From CAYRIY01 sp964424335 (GTDB taxonomy: Bacteria > Bacillota > Limnochordia > DTU080 > RSA5): a DNA stretch of 38,720 nucleotides. Where the stretch lies: contig CAYRIY010000026.1 of NCBI GenBank assembly GCA_964424335.1, positions 1 to 38,720 on the forward strand, read 5' to 3'. A program made the translations under genes and the position numbers. Of this stretch, positions 14,167 through 22,404 are shown one piece after another; within the stretch, counting starts at the first letter, position 1, and each line of letters opens with the position of its first letter. The notes under the pieces were generated by a model that searched no databases, was not told the origin of the DNA, and saw nothing but the letters and a program-made list of their open reading frames with translations.

Positions 14167-16629
14167 ATGGCGCTCACAAAGGCGCCGCTCGCGTGGTTGT
14201 TTGCAGCGGCCTGGGCCGGGTGCTGGGCAGGCAATCTGCCGCTTGCGCGCGCCTACGGTCAGAGCCTGAGCTGGGTCTCCGTCGCGATTGCGCTCGCAGG
14301 CGTGGCGGCGACCGCAGCGCCGCGGTTTGCCCGGCGACGTATGATCATCCTGCTCGCCGTGGTGGCGGTTGCGTGCGCGGCCTCCGTGGCTGCCCGGCTT
14401 GCGCAGTATGAGGCGCTCGAATCGCACGTGATCCGGGGCGATCGGGGCGTGCTCACCGGGCGCCTGATCGAGGTCGTCCCGTCCAGTGCCAAAGGGCTCT
14501 CGATTCGGCTGCGCCCAGATCATTCCCCGGCCGCATCGGACGTTGAGCTCCTTGCAAGCGCGTCGGAGGTCGAGCGAGCGCTCGCCATCGATGCGATTGG
14601 TCCGGGCGGCCGCATCGAGTGGCCTGTACGGATATATCCGTACCCGAGTCCGGGGAACCCATGGGAGTACGATCGGCGGATGTGGGCCGCCCAGCGCGGG
14701 TTGATCGCACGCGCTTATTTCGCCGACCCTGTCGCCGATCCGTTCGGCGCTTCGGCAGATCCGCCAAAGTGCCTTTCGATCGATGCACTTTTCGATCACA
14801 TGAACGGCATCAGCCGACTAGCGTGGCGATGGCGGTGCGCGCTCCATCGTGCGCTTCCCCTCGGGTCGGCATCGGTTGCGCAGGCGATGGTGCTCGGTCA
14901 AAAGGATCTGATCGATCCGGAGGTCCGCGAAGCCTTTTCTCGGTCGGGCATCGCCCACTTGCTCGCGGTCTCCGGCGTACACGTCGGGTTTGTCGCCATG
15001 GCGGCGCTTGCCCTGGTGCGTCCCCTCGTGCGGACTTCCAGAGCCCCGATCTTGCGCGCCTTTGGAATCGGGCTCGGCGTCGCCGCGATCGGGGCCTATG
15101 TCCTGCTCGTGGGAGGCCCTGCATCGGCGCTGCGAGCAGGTGTAATGTCGTCTGCTGCGTTCACCGCCAGGACGCTCGGCAAACGGTCAAACTCCTTTCA
15201 GACCCTCGGCGCGGCCGGTTTTGCCCTGCTCTTGATCGAGCCGCTTTACGGATTTGACCTCGGCTTTCAGCTTTCTTTCGGAGCTACTGCTGGCATTCTT
15301 GGGGCGGTGCGGGCATTCAGGGGCGCCGGCGATCGATTGCCCAAAGTCCTTCGCGCCGTGGTTTGGAGCGGAATACTGAGCCTTGCCGCGTCGATTTTCA
15401 CAATTCCTCCATCGATCGGCACATTCTCGACCATTCCGTGGCTGTCGCCCCTTGTCAACATTGCGGCCATTCCCGTTGGAGCCGCCTCGATCCTCGTAAT
15501 CGCTTGTGGGCTAGTCTTAGGTGAGGTCAATCAGGCGCTCGGATCGCTTGTCGTCAAACTCGGCGGTCTTGGAATCCACGCGCTGATCCTCCTTGCCAAG
15601 GCCGTTCCAATGTGGGGCGCCGTCGAATCCCCGGCGCCGACGCGCCTGTTCACGGTTGGTTGGTACGCCTTGGCGGCTGGCATTCTCCAGACGACCGCGG
15701 CGACGCGCCAAGCGGCGAGCGCTCGTTCACTTGCGTGGGGCCGATGGCTGGCGGTGTCCGGGGCGCTGCTCCTCGCCTGCTCGTCCGTGGGTGGTCTTGT
15801 CTCAAACTTGAAGGGGGAGATCAAGATCTTCGTCATCGACGTGGGGCAGGGAGATTCTATGCTTGTCAAAGCGCCGTGGGGGAGAAGCATCCTGGTGGAC
15901 GCCGGACCGGCGAGAGTGGACGGGTACGACGCGGGGGCCCACAGGGTCGTGCCGACCCTAAAGCGGCTTGGCGTGCGCACGCTGGATGCCGTCATCAGCA
16001 CCCACCCGGATGCCGATCATGTGGGCGGATTGGCTGAAGTGCTGCTCCGGCGGAATGTGCGCAGCGTCTTTGCTTCGTGGGCCGAGTCCGACACGGCTGT
16101 ATATCGCCGATTCGTGGACGCCGCTCACGCCAAAGGACTTGAGGTCTCAAGATTTTCCACGGGCGATTTTTTCCGGATTGGACCGGGCGCTCAGATCGTC
16201 GTGTTGGCGTCGGGAGCCTTGAGCGAATTGGGGCGTGGACGGCCGTCGACCAATGACCGTTCGATCGCGTTGTCCGTGGAAGTCGGCAAGTCCCGCTTCC
16301 TCTTGCTCGGGGATATGGAAGATTTGGGCGTCGCCAGGTTGATGCGGGAGTTTGACCTGGCCGCGGACGGCCTCGTGATTCCTCATCATGGATCCCCCGG
16401 CCCTTTTTGGAAAGATTTCTTGGAGCGGATCAACCCGGAGGTTGCCGCCATCTCCGTCGGCCCGAACAACTTTGGCCACCCGTCCCCGGCATTGCTCGAC
16501 ATCTTGGAACGGCGCGGGGTTCAGACGGCCCGGACGGACCTGTGCGGAGCTGTGACCATCACGCTCACGAACTCCGGCGTGTCGATGTCGCCCCATCGGA
16601 CGCGTGATTGTCCGATCAGTACAAACTGA
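14167..16629 (+). CDS. comEC: DNA internalisation channel ComEC/Rec2
   Basis: The 820-residue membrane protein carries single-stranded DNA into the cytoplasm during transformation. It shows the three expected parts: an N-terminal DUF4131 region with an OB-like extracellular segment (residues about 1-220), the Competence membrane domain (about 225-545, with AFSRSGIAHLLAVSGVHVGF), and a C-terminal metallo-beta-lactamase domain (about 550-810) with IDVGQGDSMLV and STHPDADHVGG near residue 611. The metal motif is complete, consistent with a nuclease that degrades the non-entering strand. It starts three bases after comEA, so the two are cotranscribed. Confidence 0.95.
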   Translation: MALTKAPLAWLFAAAWAGCWAGNLPLARAYGQSLSWVSVAIALAGVAATAAPRFARRRMIILLAVVAVACAASVAARLAQYEALESHVIRGDRGVLTGRLIEVVPSSAKGLSIRLRPDHSPAASDVELLASASEVERALAIDAIGPGGRIEWPVRIYPYPSPGNPWEYDRRMWAAQRGLIARAYFADPVADPFGASADPPKCLSIDALFDHMNGISRLAWRWRCALHRALPLGSASVAQAMVLGQKDLIDPEVREAFSRSGIAHLLAVSGVHVGFVAMAALALVRPLVRTSRAPILRAFGIGLGVAAIGAYVLLVGGPASALRAGVMSSAAFTARTLGKRSNSFQTLGAAGFALLLIEPLYGFDLGFQLSFGATAGILGAVRAFRGAGDRLPKVLRAVVWSGILSLAASIFTIPPSIGTFSTIPWLSPLVNIAAIPVGAASILVIACGLVLGEVNQALGSLVVKLGGLGIHALILLAKAVPMWGAVESPAPTRLFTVGWYALAAGILQTTAATRQAASARSLAWGRWLAVSGALLLACSSVGGLVSNLKGEIKIFVIDVGQGDSMLVKAPWGRSILVDAGPARVDGYDAGAHRVVPTLKRLGVRTLDAVISTHPDADHVGGLAEVLLRRNVRSVFASWAESDTAVYRRFVDAAHAKGLEVSRFSTGDFFRIGPGAQIVVLASGALSELGRGRPSTNDRSIALSVEVGKSRFLLLGDMEDLGVARLMREFDLAADGLVIPHHGSPGPFWKDFLERINPEVAAISVGPNNFGHPSPALLDILERRGVQTARTDLCGAVTITLTNSGVSMSPHRTRDCPISTN

Positions 16630-16743
16630 GGATCCGGGCAACCCCCTATGCCCCTAGGCTGTGATCGGATACGGTTGAAGGTGCGTCGGCGCGCGATCCA
16701 GAACTCCTGTGCGTATGAGCAGGTATCGGTTACGAGGTGCGTC

Positions 16744-17751
16744 ATGGTGACCAAGACCATGGAACGAGCGCGAGAGCAAATAACCGACGCGAGCGTCTAC
16801 CTTCTGGTGGGCGGCGACGTCGCCGAGCGGTCCAAGTGGGTAGCGCAGATTCAAAGTCGCTACGTCGACCCCGGGTTTGCCGACTGGTGCGTCGAGACGG
16901 TCGACGGGCTCGAGGCGACCGGACACGACGTATTGGAACTGGTATCGACCCCGCCGTTTATCGGGGAGAGGCGAGTTGTGATCGTTCGGTCGGCGCAAGG
17001 ATTGGCGGACGAGGAGGCGCTCGTGCCCTATGCGGAGTCTCCAGCTCATTTTTCGGTGCTTGTCTTGATCGCGGATTCCATCGACAAGAGAAAAAAGCTG
17101 TACCAGGCGATCAGGAAGCATGGCAAAGTCGTGGAGTTTGAGGCGCCTGCCACCGAACGGCTGCCGGGCGTCATCGTGAGGATGGCGGAGGAGCGGAACT
17201 TTACGCTCGACCCGGCCGCGCTGTCGCTCGTGGTTGAACGCAGCGGGGACGACATGAACAGGGTGAAGGGTGAGATCGAGAAGCTGTCGCTTTACGCGGG
17301 GGACGGCGGACGGATCTCGCTAAAGGAGGCCGACCTGCTCGTGTCGAGGGGTCAACCCACATTGGGGCAATACGCCATCTTTGACTTTGTCGACGCGCTG
17401 GCCGAAGGTCAGGTAGGGGTCGCACTCAGGCGCCTTGACGAACTTTTGCGCTGTGGAGAGCCGCCACTCCTCGTTTTGACGATGATCGGGCGGCAGTTTC
17501 GCTTGCTGCTGGCGGCGATCGCGTGGCAAGGCGGCCCCCCTAGCGAACTGGCCAAAGCGATGGGCCTGCGGTCGGAGTACCCGGCCCGAAAGGCGCTCGG
17601 ACAAGCAAGGCGCTGGAAGGTCGACCAAGTGGCGCGGGCCCTTGAAGCGTGCTCTGAATGCGACGTGCTCATGAAGCGGGGGATGGACGGGAGGAGGGCG
17701 CTCGAGGCGCTCACCGTTCGCCTTGCGTGCAGGATCGACGCAAAAACGTAA
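16744..17751 (+). CDS. holA: DNA polymerase III delta subunit
   Basis: A 335-residue protein matching HolA, the subunit of the clamp loader that opens the beta sliding clamp. Expected features are the N-terminal AAA+-like fold (VYLLVGGD, then FIGERRVVIVRSAQGL), the middle segment RSGDDMNRVKGEIEKLSLYAG and the C-terminal collar with MIGRQFRLLLA and MKRGMDGRRALEALTVRL. The frame is open from 16648, but the extra 32 residues are not family-like and ATG 16744 (or GTG 16747) stands just after GAGGTG. It follows comEC, the common Bacillota order. Confidence 0.93.
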   Translation: MVTKTMERAREQITDASVYLLVGGDVAERSKWVAQIQSRYVDPGFADWCVETVDGLEATGHDVLELVSTPPFIGERRVVIVRSAQGLADEEALVPYAESPAHFSVLVLIADSIDKRKKLYQAIRKHGKVVEFEAPATERLPGVIVRMAEERNFTLDPAALSLVVERSGDDMNRVKGEIEKLSLYAGDGGRISLKEADLLVSRGQPTLGQYAIFDFVDALAEGQVGVALRRLDELLRCGEPPLLVLTMIGRQFRLLLAAIAWQGGPPSELAKAMGLRSEYPARKALGQARRWKVDQVARALEACSECDVLMKRGMDGRRALEALTVRLACRIDAKT

Positions 17752-17753
17752 GA

Positions 17754-17840
17754 GGAGCCACTCACTTGCCGCCCCTCAAAATGTCATCCGCTCGGTGGCG
17801 TGACCGGTTGACATGGGTGGGCGGCCAAGTGGGTGGCTCC
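17754..17840. terminator. Long composite hairpin between convergent holA and rpsT
   Basis: An outer stem of 21 pairs joins 17754-17774 with 17819-17840, broken only by one bulged C (17825) and one G-T pair. Inside, a second stem pairs 17781-17790 with 17805-17814 (nine of ten). Read toward rpsT's downstream side it is followed by TCTTACGTTTTT, so it could end rpsT transcription; on the holA side no T run follows. It may be a two-way terminator or a structured RNA. Confidence 0.6.
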
Positions 17841-17872
17841 CATAAAAGTCGAGAAAGCTGATTGCGATGCTG

Positions 17873-18136
17873 CTATTGCAAGGCGGCAAGCTTCTTGGCC
17901 ATGCGCGACTTCTTTCTGGCGGCCATGTTTTTATGCAGCACGCCTTTGCTCACCGCTTTATCAAGTTCGCTTGCTGCCTGAACAAAACGGGCGGAGGCAC
18001 TTTCGCGTTCGCCCGAGGCCGCAGCTTGTTCGAACTTCACGACCATCGTCCGCACACGGGACTTGATCGACCTGTTGTGCATTCTGCGCTTCTCCGACGT
18101 ACGCACTCGCTTTATAGCCGACTTGGTGTTGGCCAT
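17873..18136 (-). CDS. rpsT: 30S ribosomal protein S20
   Basis: The 87-residue basic protein is full length for S20, which binds 16S rRNA early in small-subunit assembly. It begins MANTKSAIKRVRTSEKRR and has the family's long helices ending in HKNMAARKKSRMAKKLAAL. A GGGAGGTGA ribosome binding site precedes the ATG. It is transcribed opposite to holA and the zinc-ribbon gene from its own promoter. Confidence 0.97.
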   Translation of the reverse strand: MANTKSAIKRVRTSEKRRMHNRSIKSRVRTMVVKFEQAAASGERESASARFVQAASELDKAVSKGVLHKNMAARKKSRMAKKLAALQ

Positions 18137-18187
18137 TACTCAACGTCACCTCCCGGTTCAGGCTACGAAGACACAAAGACAACCTGT

Positions 18188-18216
18188 ATTCTACCATGGG
18201 CGGAAAGCAATTTCAA
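18188..18216 (-). promoter_or_regulatory. Promoter of rpsT
   Basis: On the minus strand TTGAAA (18216-18211) and TAGAAT (18193-18188) are separated by exactly 17 bases, a good vegetative promoter about 50 bases before the rpsT start. Confidence 0.75.
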
Positions 18217-18296
18217 TAAGCTCCTCGCTCGAAGCTTGGGATTGCGTGACATCCCGCCGCGATTGTAAACCTTATGTTAAACCTCGCCGCAAGTGG

Positions 18297-18324
18297 TTGA
18301 ATGCGACGAATTATGGGATATACT
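18297..18324 (+). promoter_or_regulatory. Promoter of the zinc-ribbon gene
   Basis: TTGAAT (18297-18302) and TATACT (18319-18324) are 16 bases apart. A small perfect hairpin, GGGACG / CGTCCC with an A5 loop (18351-18367), lies in the leader between this promoter and the gene. Confidence 0.6.
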
Positions 18325-18410
18325 ACAATCGGGACGAGGAAAGAACGAGAGGGACGAAAAACGTCCCGAAACTTCGACCCAATATAATACGGAAAATGGA
18401 GGAATGAAAA

Positions 18411-18551
18411 GTGGTAATCTGCCGAGACTGCGGTAAGCGAAACCTGGCTCACACGTATTGTGAAAAGTGCGGGAGCGACCTTTACTCCAAGAATCGTCGC
18501 TCTGAGCGGTCGGCCGGACGACTCCTCGACGGATCGTTGATCCTCAAATAA
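18411..18551 (+). CDS. 46-residue zinc-ribbon protein
   Basis: GTG at 18411 follows GGAGG (18398-18402) by eight bases and opens a 46-codon frame to TAA at 18549-18551. The product has two knuckles, CRDC at residues 4-7 and CEKC at 17-20, spaced as in a rubredoxin-like zinc ribbon, followed by a basic tail. It has its own promoter upstream and a rho-independent terminator downstream, so it is a single-gene unit. The role is unknown; such short ribbons often bind RNA, ribosomes or partner proteins. Confidence 0.75.
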   Translation: MVICRDCGKRNLAHTYCEKCGSDLYSKNRRSERSAGRLLDGSLILK

Positions 18552-18630
18552 CGGGCCGCGGCGATGAATACGACAGAGTGTCGCACCTCCAAACAGAACA
18601 CTGAACCGCAGCAACGAACCACGACAGGCT

Positions 18631-18677
18631 GATCGGGCTCACCTAGACAAACCTAGGGCGGGCCCGATCTCTTTTTT
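18631..18677 (+). terminator. Rho-independent terminator after the zinc-ribbon gene
   Basis: GATCGGGC (18631-18638) pairs with GCCCGATC (18662-18669), with two more pairs inside, and CT6 follows at 18671-18677. It separates the zinc-ribbon unit from gpr. Confidence 0.8.
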
Positions 18678-18746
18678 GTCGGAATGAGCCTCTGCTTCCA
18701 GGGGAACCCTACTTCGAGAGCCTTAACGCTTGGGGGTAGGCGAACT

Positions 18747-19841
18747 GTGAATCCTTTGGAAGATGTACGAACGGACCTCGCACTCGAGGCGCAACAACTA
18801 GCCGTCCGCAGAGGAGCCGATGTTCCCGGAGTCTCCCTGGTCGAAAAAGACCTCGGTTACGGCATCATGACCACGCTCAAAGTGGAGAGCGACATCGGCG
18901 CTCAGGTGATGGGAAAGAGCAAAGGTACGTACGTCACCATTCAGGCGCCCGATTTTCAAGCGCGCCGCAGAGAGCTCGAGTCCGACGTCAGTCAGGTCCT
19001 CGCTCAAACAGTCAAGGAGTACTTGAGCAATCTCCACATACCACCCTCGGCCCCCGTGCTCGTCGTCGGACTGGGCAACTGGAACGCTACGCCCGACAAT
19101 GTCGGTCCGTCGACGACCGCGAAAATCCTAGTCACGCGCCATCTGCACGAGTATCGCGTCTTAACGGAAGAACTCCTTGGAAGGATGCGGCCGGTCGCCG
19201 CGCTCTCGCCTGGCGTCCTAGGGCTCACTGGCATCGAGACGGCCGAGATCATTCAAGGCGTCGTCCAAAAAATAAGGCCTGCCCTCGTCATTTGCGTCGA
19301 TGCCCTCGCTGCGATGAGCGTCGAGCGTTTGGGGACTACCGTCCAAATCTCCGATGTAGGAATCAATCCTGGGTCGGGTGTCGGCAACAAGCGGATGGGG
19401 CTCACGCAAGAAACACTTGGCGTTCCGGTGATGGCGATCGGCGTCCCGACGGTCATTTACGCCACTGCGATCGTCTCAGACGCCCTCGAGGCGCTTGCGG
19501 ATCGCGATGATTCCGCAAGTGTCGGCATGCCTGCGCAACCTGGCGGGACGGATGGCGGATCGGTCCTCGATCCGAGCAAGATCGTTCTTGGAACGCCGCC
19601 CGCCCACATCCAGGCTGAACGAAACCCAGGGCAGGGGCGAGGAAATCCTTTCTCGGCCTTCGACGCAGCCAGGCGGAAGGCAGTGATTCAAGAGGTGCTC
19701 GGAGACTCGATGGGCCGGCTCGTCGTCACGCCCAAGGACATCGACGTGATGGTTGACTCCTTATCGGACGTCCTGGCCGACGGGCTGAACGAAGCGCTGC
19801 ACCCGGGCATCTCCGCCGAAGAAGCGGCCCAGCTTAGGTAA
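18747..19841 (+). CDS. gpr: Germination protease GPR
   Basis: GPR is made in the forespore as a zymogen and at germination cuts the small acid-soluble proteins that coat spore DNA. The 364-residue sequence shows VRTDLALEA at the N-terminus, VLVVGLGNWNATPDNVGP with the Asp matching Asp127 of the Bacillus megaterium enzyme, VICVDALAAMS with the match to Asp193, and SDVGINPGSGVGNKR. GTG 18747 follows GGGGGTAGG; an earlier ATG at 18684 has no binding site. With the GTG start only six residues precede VRTDL, a shorter leader than Bacillus has before processing. I found no convincing forespore promoter. Confidence 0.94.
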   Translation: MNPLEDVRTDLALEAQQLAVRRGADVPGVSLVEKDLGYGIMTTLKVESDIGAQVMGKSKGTYVTIQAPDFQARRRELESDVSQVLAQTVKEYLSNLHIPPSAPVLVVGLGNWNATPDNVGPSTTAKILVTRHLHEYRVLTEELLGRMRPVAALSPGVLGLTGIETAEIIQGVVQKIRPALVICVDALAAMSVERLGTTVQISDVGINPGSGVGNKRMGLTQETLGVPVMAIGVPTVIYATAIVSDALEALADRDDSASVGMPAQPGGTDGGSVLDPSKIVLGTPPAHIQAERNPGQGRGNPFSAFDAARRKAVIQEVLGDSMGRLVVTPKDIDVMVDSLSDVLADGLNEALHPGISAEEAAQLR

Positions 19842-19867
19842 AGGCGGGCCAAGGGCGGCTCGTTTGA

Positions 19868-21256
19868 TTACGGGTGCGCGACTTCGGCCCGGACTCCGTC
19901 GATCGCCTGGGCAATCTCTTCGGCGATCTGCAAAGGCTCGACCCCCGACCACAACTTGACGAACGCTTCGCCAAGGACATGGTCGATGATGCGTTGCTGC
20001 CTCGACGCGTGCCCGTCTGCAAGCGGAGGAGCGATCGCCTTGCTCGACCACTGGGTAAGCAGCTCGATTTCCTTTTCGGGGAGCCCTGAGTCCGTTCGCC
20101 ACATCTCCCAGCTCGTGAAGTGCGCCGGGACGGCAAAGAGGTTGGCGGCCTCCCACGGCCCAAGGCGGCGACTTAGGTGCTCGGCGAGGAGCATGGCGGC
20201 CTTGGTGTGGTCATCGCCCTGGTACGGTTCCTTGCGAAAGACCGCGTACCCGCCGACGAGGGCGGGGTAGCGCTGCGTCGTGCCGACCGTGGGAGGGGGA
20301 ACGGCTACACTCGTATGCTGCACTTCGTCGGAAAGACCGCCTTCATCGCCAACAACGCCTCCTCGGGTCATGAGATGGCGAAGGAGCCAGGCGTTTACGG
20401 GGGCGACGATGGATGCCTGCCGATTCCAAAACGTCGCCAGGCGAGTCCGACTCATTCTCGCAGCGTCGTTCAACGTAAGCCCACGGTCGATGATCGTGTC
20501 AAAGAGTGTGAGGGCCTGTGTCATCTCCTCGACCGACCACGCGCGCCTTCCCGTTTCATCGAGGACGTTGCGTCCCGTCGACGCCACCATCACTTCAAAG
20601 AAGAGGTTGCCGTCATAGGGGTTGAGCATGATGCCTTGCGATCCCGACTTGGTCTTTGACTCGGCAAGGATTTCCAAAAACTCGTCCGCGTTCCAGGCGA
20701 CTCTGCTCCCGCCTAGGCTCTCGGTGAGATCTTCCCTGGCGATCCACACCTGAGGCAGGATCCAGCGCGGCCAGCCCCACGCAACACCGTCCGCCGAGAC
20801 GGCTCGGAGCGCGCTCTCGAGCGTGTCCTGGGCGGCCTCGGCGCTCATGTAGGGGGTGACGGGGATTTGCCAATGGGCATCGATGAGCCGCGTCCCCAGG
20901 GGCATGCCGTACACGTCGGGCGGGTTTCCGTCGGAGAGGGCTTCGCGCAGGTCGCCGTGTCCGTCTTCCCAGCCAAAGATCCGCAGCTCCACATGGATGT
21001 TTGGCCACACCTTTTGAAACTCGCTGATGGCTTCATTGACAGCCTCGGTGTGCGCTCCGGTCTCCCAAGGGAGGGGCACCTCTCGTTCCCACACGACCAA
21101 TGTGTACGAACGAGACGGGTCAATGGATGCGTTAGGGTCGATTTGCACGTCTCCCACCTGCACTAGCCTGCCCTGATACGACCAGTACACGTAAGCGCCC
21201 CCCGCGATGATCAGGGCCGCGGCCATCGCCACGACTCGTTTCCAATGCCGCAGCAT
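19868..21256 (-). CDS. Membrane-anchored extracellular solute-binding protein, family 1
   Basis: A 462-residue protein with one N-terminal hydrophobic helix (about 9-28) and no lipobox Cys, so it is either membrane-anchored or cleaved. The rest is a family 1 (sugar-type) ABC solute-binding fold: YTLVVWEREVPLP, then ISEFQKVWPNIHVELRIFGW, PPDVYGMPLGT and a late PALVGGYAVFRK segment. No permease or ATPase gene is adjacent, so it may serve a distant transporter or act in sensing. ATG 21256 follows AAGGAGGA by about ten bases. It sits on the opposite strand between gpr and spoIIP, downstream of the L,D-transpeptidase gene. Confidence 0.8.
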   Translation of the reverse strand: MLRHWKRVVAMAAALIIAGGAYVYWSYQGRLVQVGDVQIDPNASIDPSRSYTLVVWEREVPLPWETGAHTEAVNEAISEFQKVWPNIHVELRIFGWEDGHGDLREALSDGNPPDVYGMPLGTRLIDAHWQIPVTPYMSAEAAQDTLESALRAVSADGVAWGWPRWILPQVWIAREDLTESLGGSRVAWNADEFLEILAESKTKSGSQGIMLNPYDGNLFFEVMVASTGRNVLDETGRRAWSVEEMTQALTLFDTIIDRGLTLNDAARMSRTRLATFWNRQASIVAPVNAWLLRHLMTRGGVVGDEGGLSDEVQHTSVAVPPPTVGTTQRYPALVGGYAVFRKEPYQGDDHTKAAMLLAEHLSRRLGPWEAANLFAVPAHFTSWEMWRTDSGLPEKEIELLTQWSSKAIAPPLADGHASRQQRIIDHVLGEAFVKLWSGVEPLQIAEEIAQAIDGVRAEVAHP

Positions 21257-21327
21257 CGCCTGACATTCCTCCTTGACCGCCAACGTCGCCTTAGCTCTCC
21301 GCACGCCCAGAGCGGCGGCGAAAGCCC

Positions 21328-22278
21328 TTATTTCAGGCCGAGAATATAGTACACGTCGTCGTACACTTCGCCGTCGACGGGAAGCCCATATAGGCGCTGG
21401 AGCTCTTTAACGGCTTCAGCCGTGTTGGGCCCAAAGCGGCCGTCGGCGCCCCGGGCGTTGAACCCGAGCTCTTGGAGGCGAAGTTGCACATAGACGACAT
21501 CCCGCCCCGTTACCCCTACGGTCAGTCTTCTATTGAACAAAACGTCAGGATCGACGCCTCGAATGATGACCCGCGTGCCGACCGGCACCCACATGTAGAG
21601 CTCCTCGACATCTCGGTTGTGCATGCGAATACATCCCGCGCTGGCCCGGGTTCCGATGGACCACGGTTTGTTGGTGCCGTGGATGCCGTAAATGCCCCAA
21701 GGAACATTGAGGCCCATCCACCGGGTGCCAAAACCGCCGCCCCAATTGAGGCTTTTTTGAATGATGCGCCACTCGCCTACCGGGGAGAGCGTCCCTTGAT
21801 TGGGTCTTCCGACGGCCACGCGGTAGGTTTTGAACGGCTCCCCGTCGGCGTACAGGGTGAGCGTGAGTCGATCGGTGTCCACCACGATCGAGAGTTCGCC
21901 CGTCGGCGCTTCGTTTGGCTCGCTTTGAGCGACGGTGAGCACGTCTCCTGACAGGGCATTCCAAGTGATGGCGCCGACAACGCCGTCGGGCACGAGCCGC
22001 TGATCCCTTTGAAAGCTCCGGACAGCCTCGATCGTCTTTGGGCCGTAGACGCCGTCGATCGCAAGCGGACCGTAACCTAGGCCAACAAGGCGCTCCTGGA
22101 GCTCCGCCACGTCCGCTCCGGTGAGCGACGGTACGGTTGGAACGAGCGCTCGCTCAGGGCCGCATCCAACGTCGATATCGCTCTGCGGCGCCTCTGCCGC
22201 CGCGGCCTGAAGCGCAAGCATCACCGTCAAAATGACGGCAAGCCCTCTCGACCAGGATGTCCTCACCAAATCCGTCAC
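21328..22278 (-). CDS. L,D-transpeptidase with two peptidoglycan-binding domains
   Basis: The 316-residue exported protein has a signal peptide (about 1-29), a PG_binding_1 domain (about 53-108, with VAELQERLVGLGYGPLAIDG), a YkuD catalytic domain (about 130-245) with the complete motif HGTNKPWSIG..SAGCIRMHN, including nucleophile Cys, and a second PG_binding_1 domain at the C-terminus (about 255-313). Such enzymes form 3-3 cross-links in peptidoglycan or modify the spore cortex. The start is GTG 22278, although nearby TTG 22269 or GTG 22266 fit the AGGTGA site better. It is divergent from spoIIP, with 126 bases between. Confidence 0.9.
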   Translation of the reverse strand: MTDLVRTSWSRGLAVILTVMLALQAAAAEAPQSDIDVGCGPERALVPTVPSLTGADVAELQERLVGLGYGPLAIDGVYGPKTIEAVRSFQRDQRLVPDGVVGAITWNALSGDVLTVAQSEPNEAPTGELSIVVDTDRLTLTLYADGEPFKTYRVAVGRPNQGTLSPVGEWRIIQKSLNWGGGFGTRWMGLNVPWGIYGIHGTNKPWSIGTRASAGCIRMHNRDVEELYMWVPVGTRVIIRGVDPDVLFNRRLTVGVTGRDVVYVQLRLQELGFNARGADGRFGPNTAEAVKELQRLYGLPVDGEVYDDVYYILGLK

Positions 22279-22404
22279 CTGCCTGTCGCCGATGGTCGCT
22301 TAAGTCTATCGAGCGCGACTTGAAATTATGACTTGGGACAAACCACATACCAAACGCTTGGACCCCATATACATGTCCGTGACGAGTGAAGGGGGACGCG
22401 AGGA

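Noticed and set aside
13774..14799. A 341-codon minus-strand frame across comEA and comEC
   Set aside because: Shadow of two confident genes; no domain or binding site supports it.
18682..18714. Possible forespore sigma-G promoter before gpr (GAATGA and CCTACTT)
   Set aside because: The -10 matches five of seven positions but the spacing of 20 bases is too long.
22345..22374. Possible sigma-E promoter before spoIIP (CATACC and CATATACA)
   Set aside because: Only a loose resemblance to the consensus in an AT-rich patch; left out as a feature.
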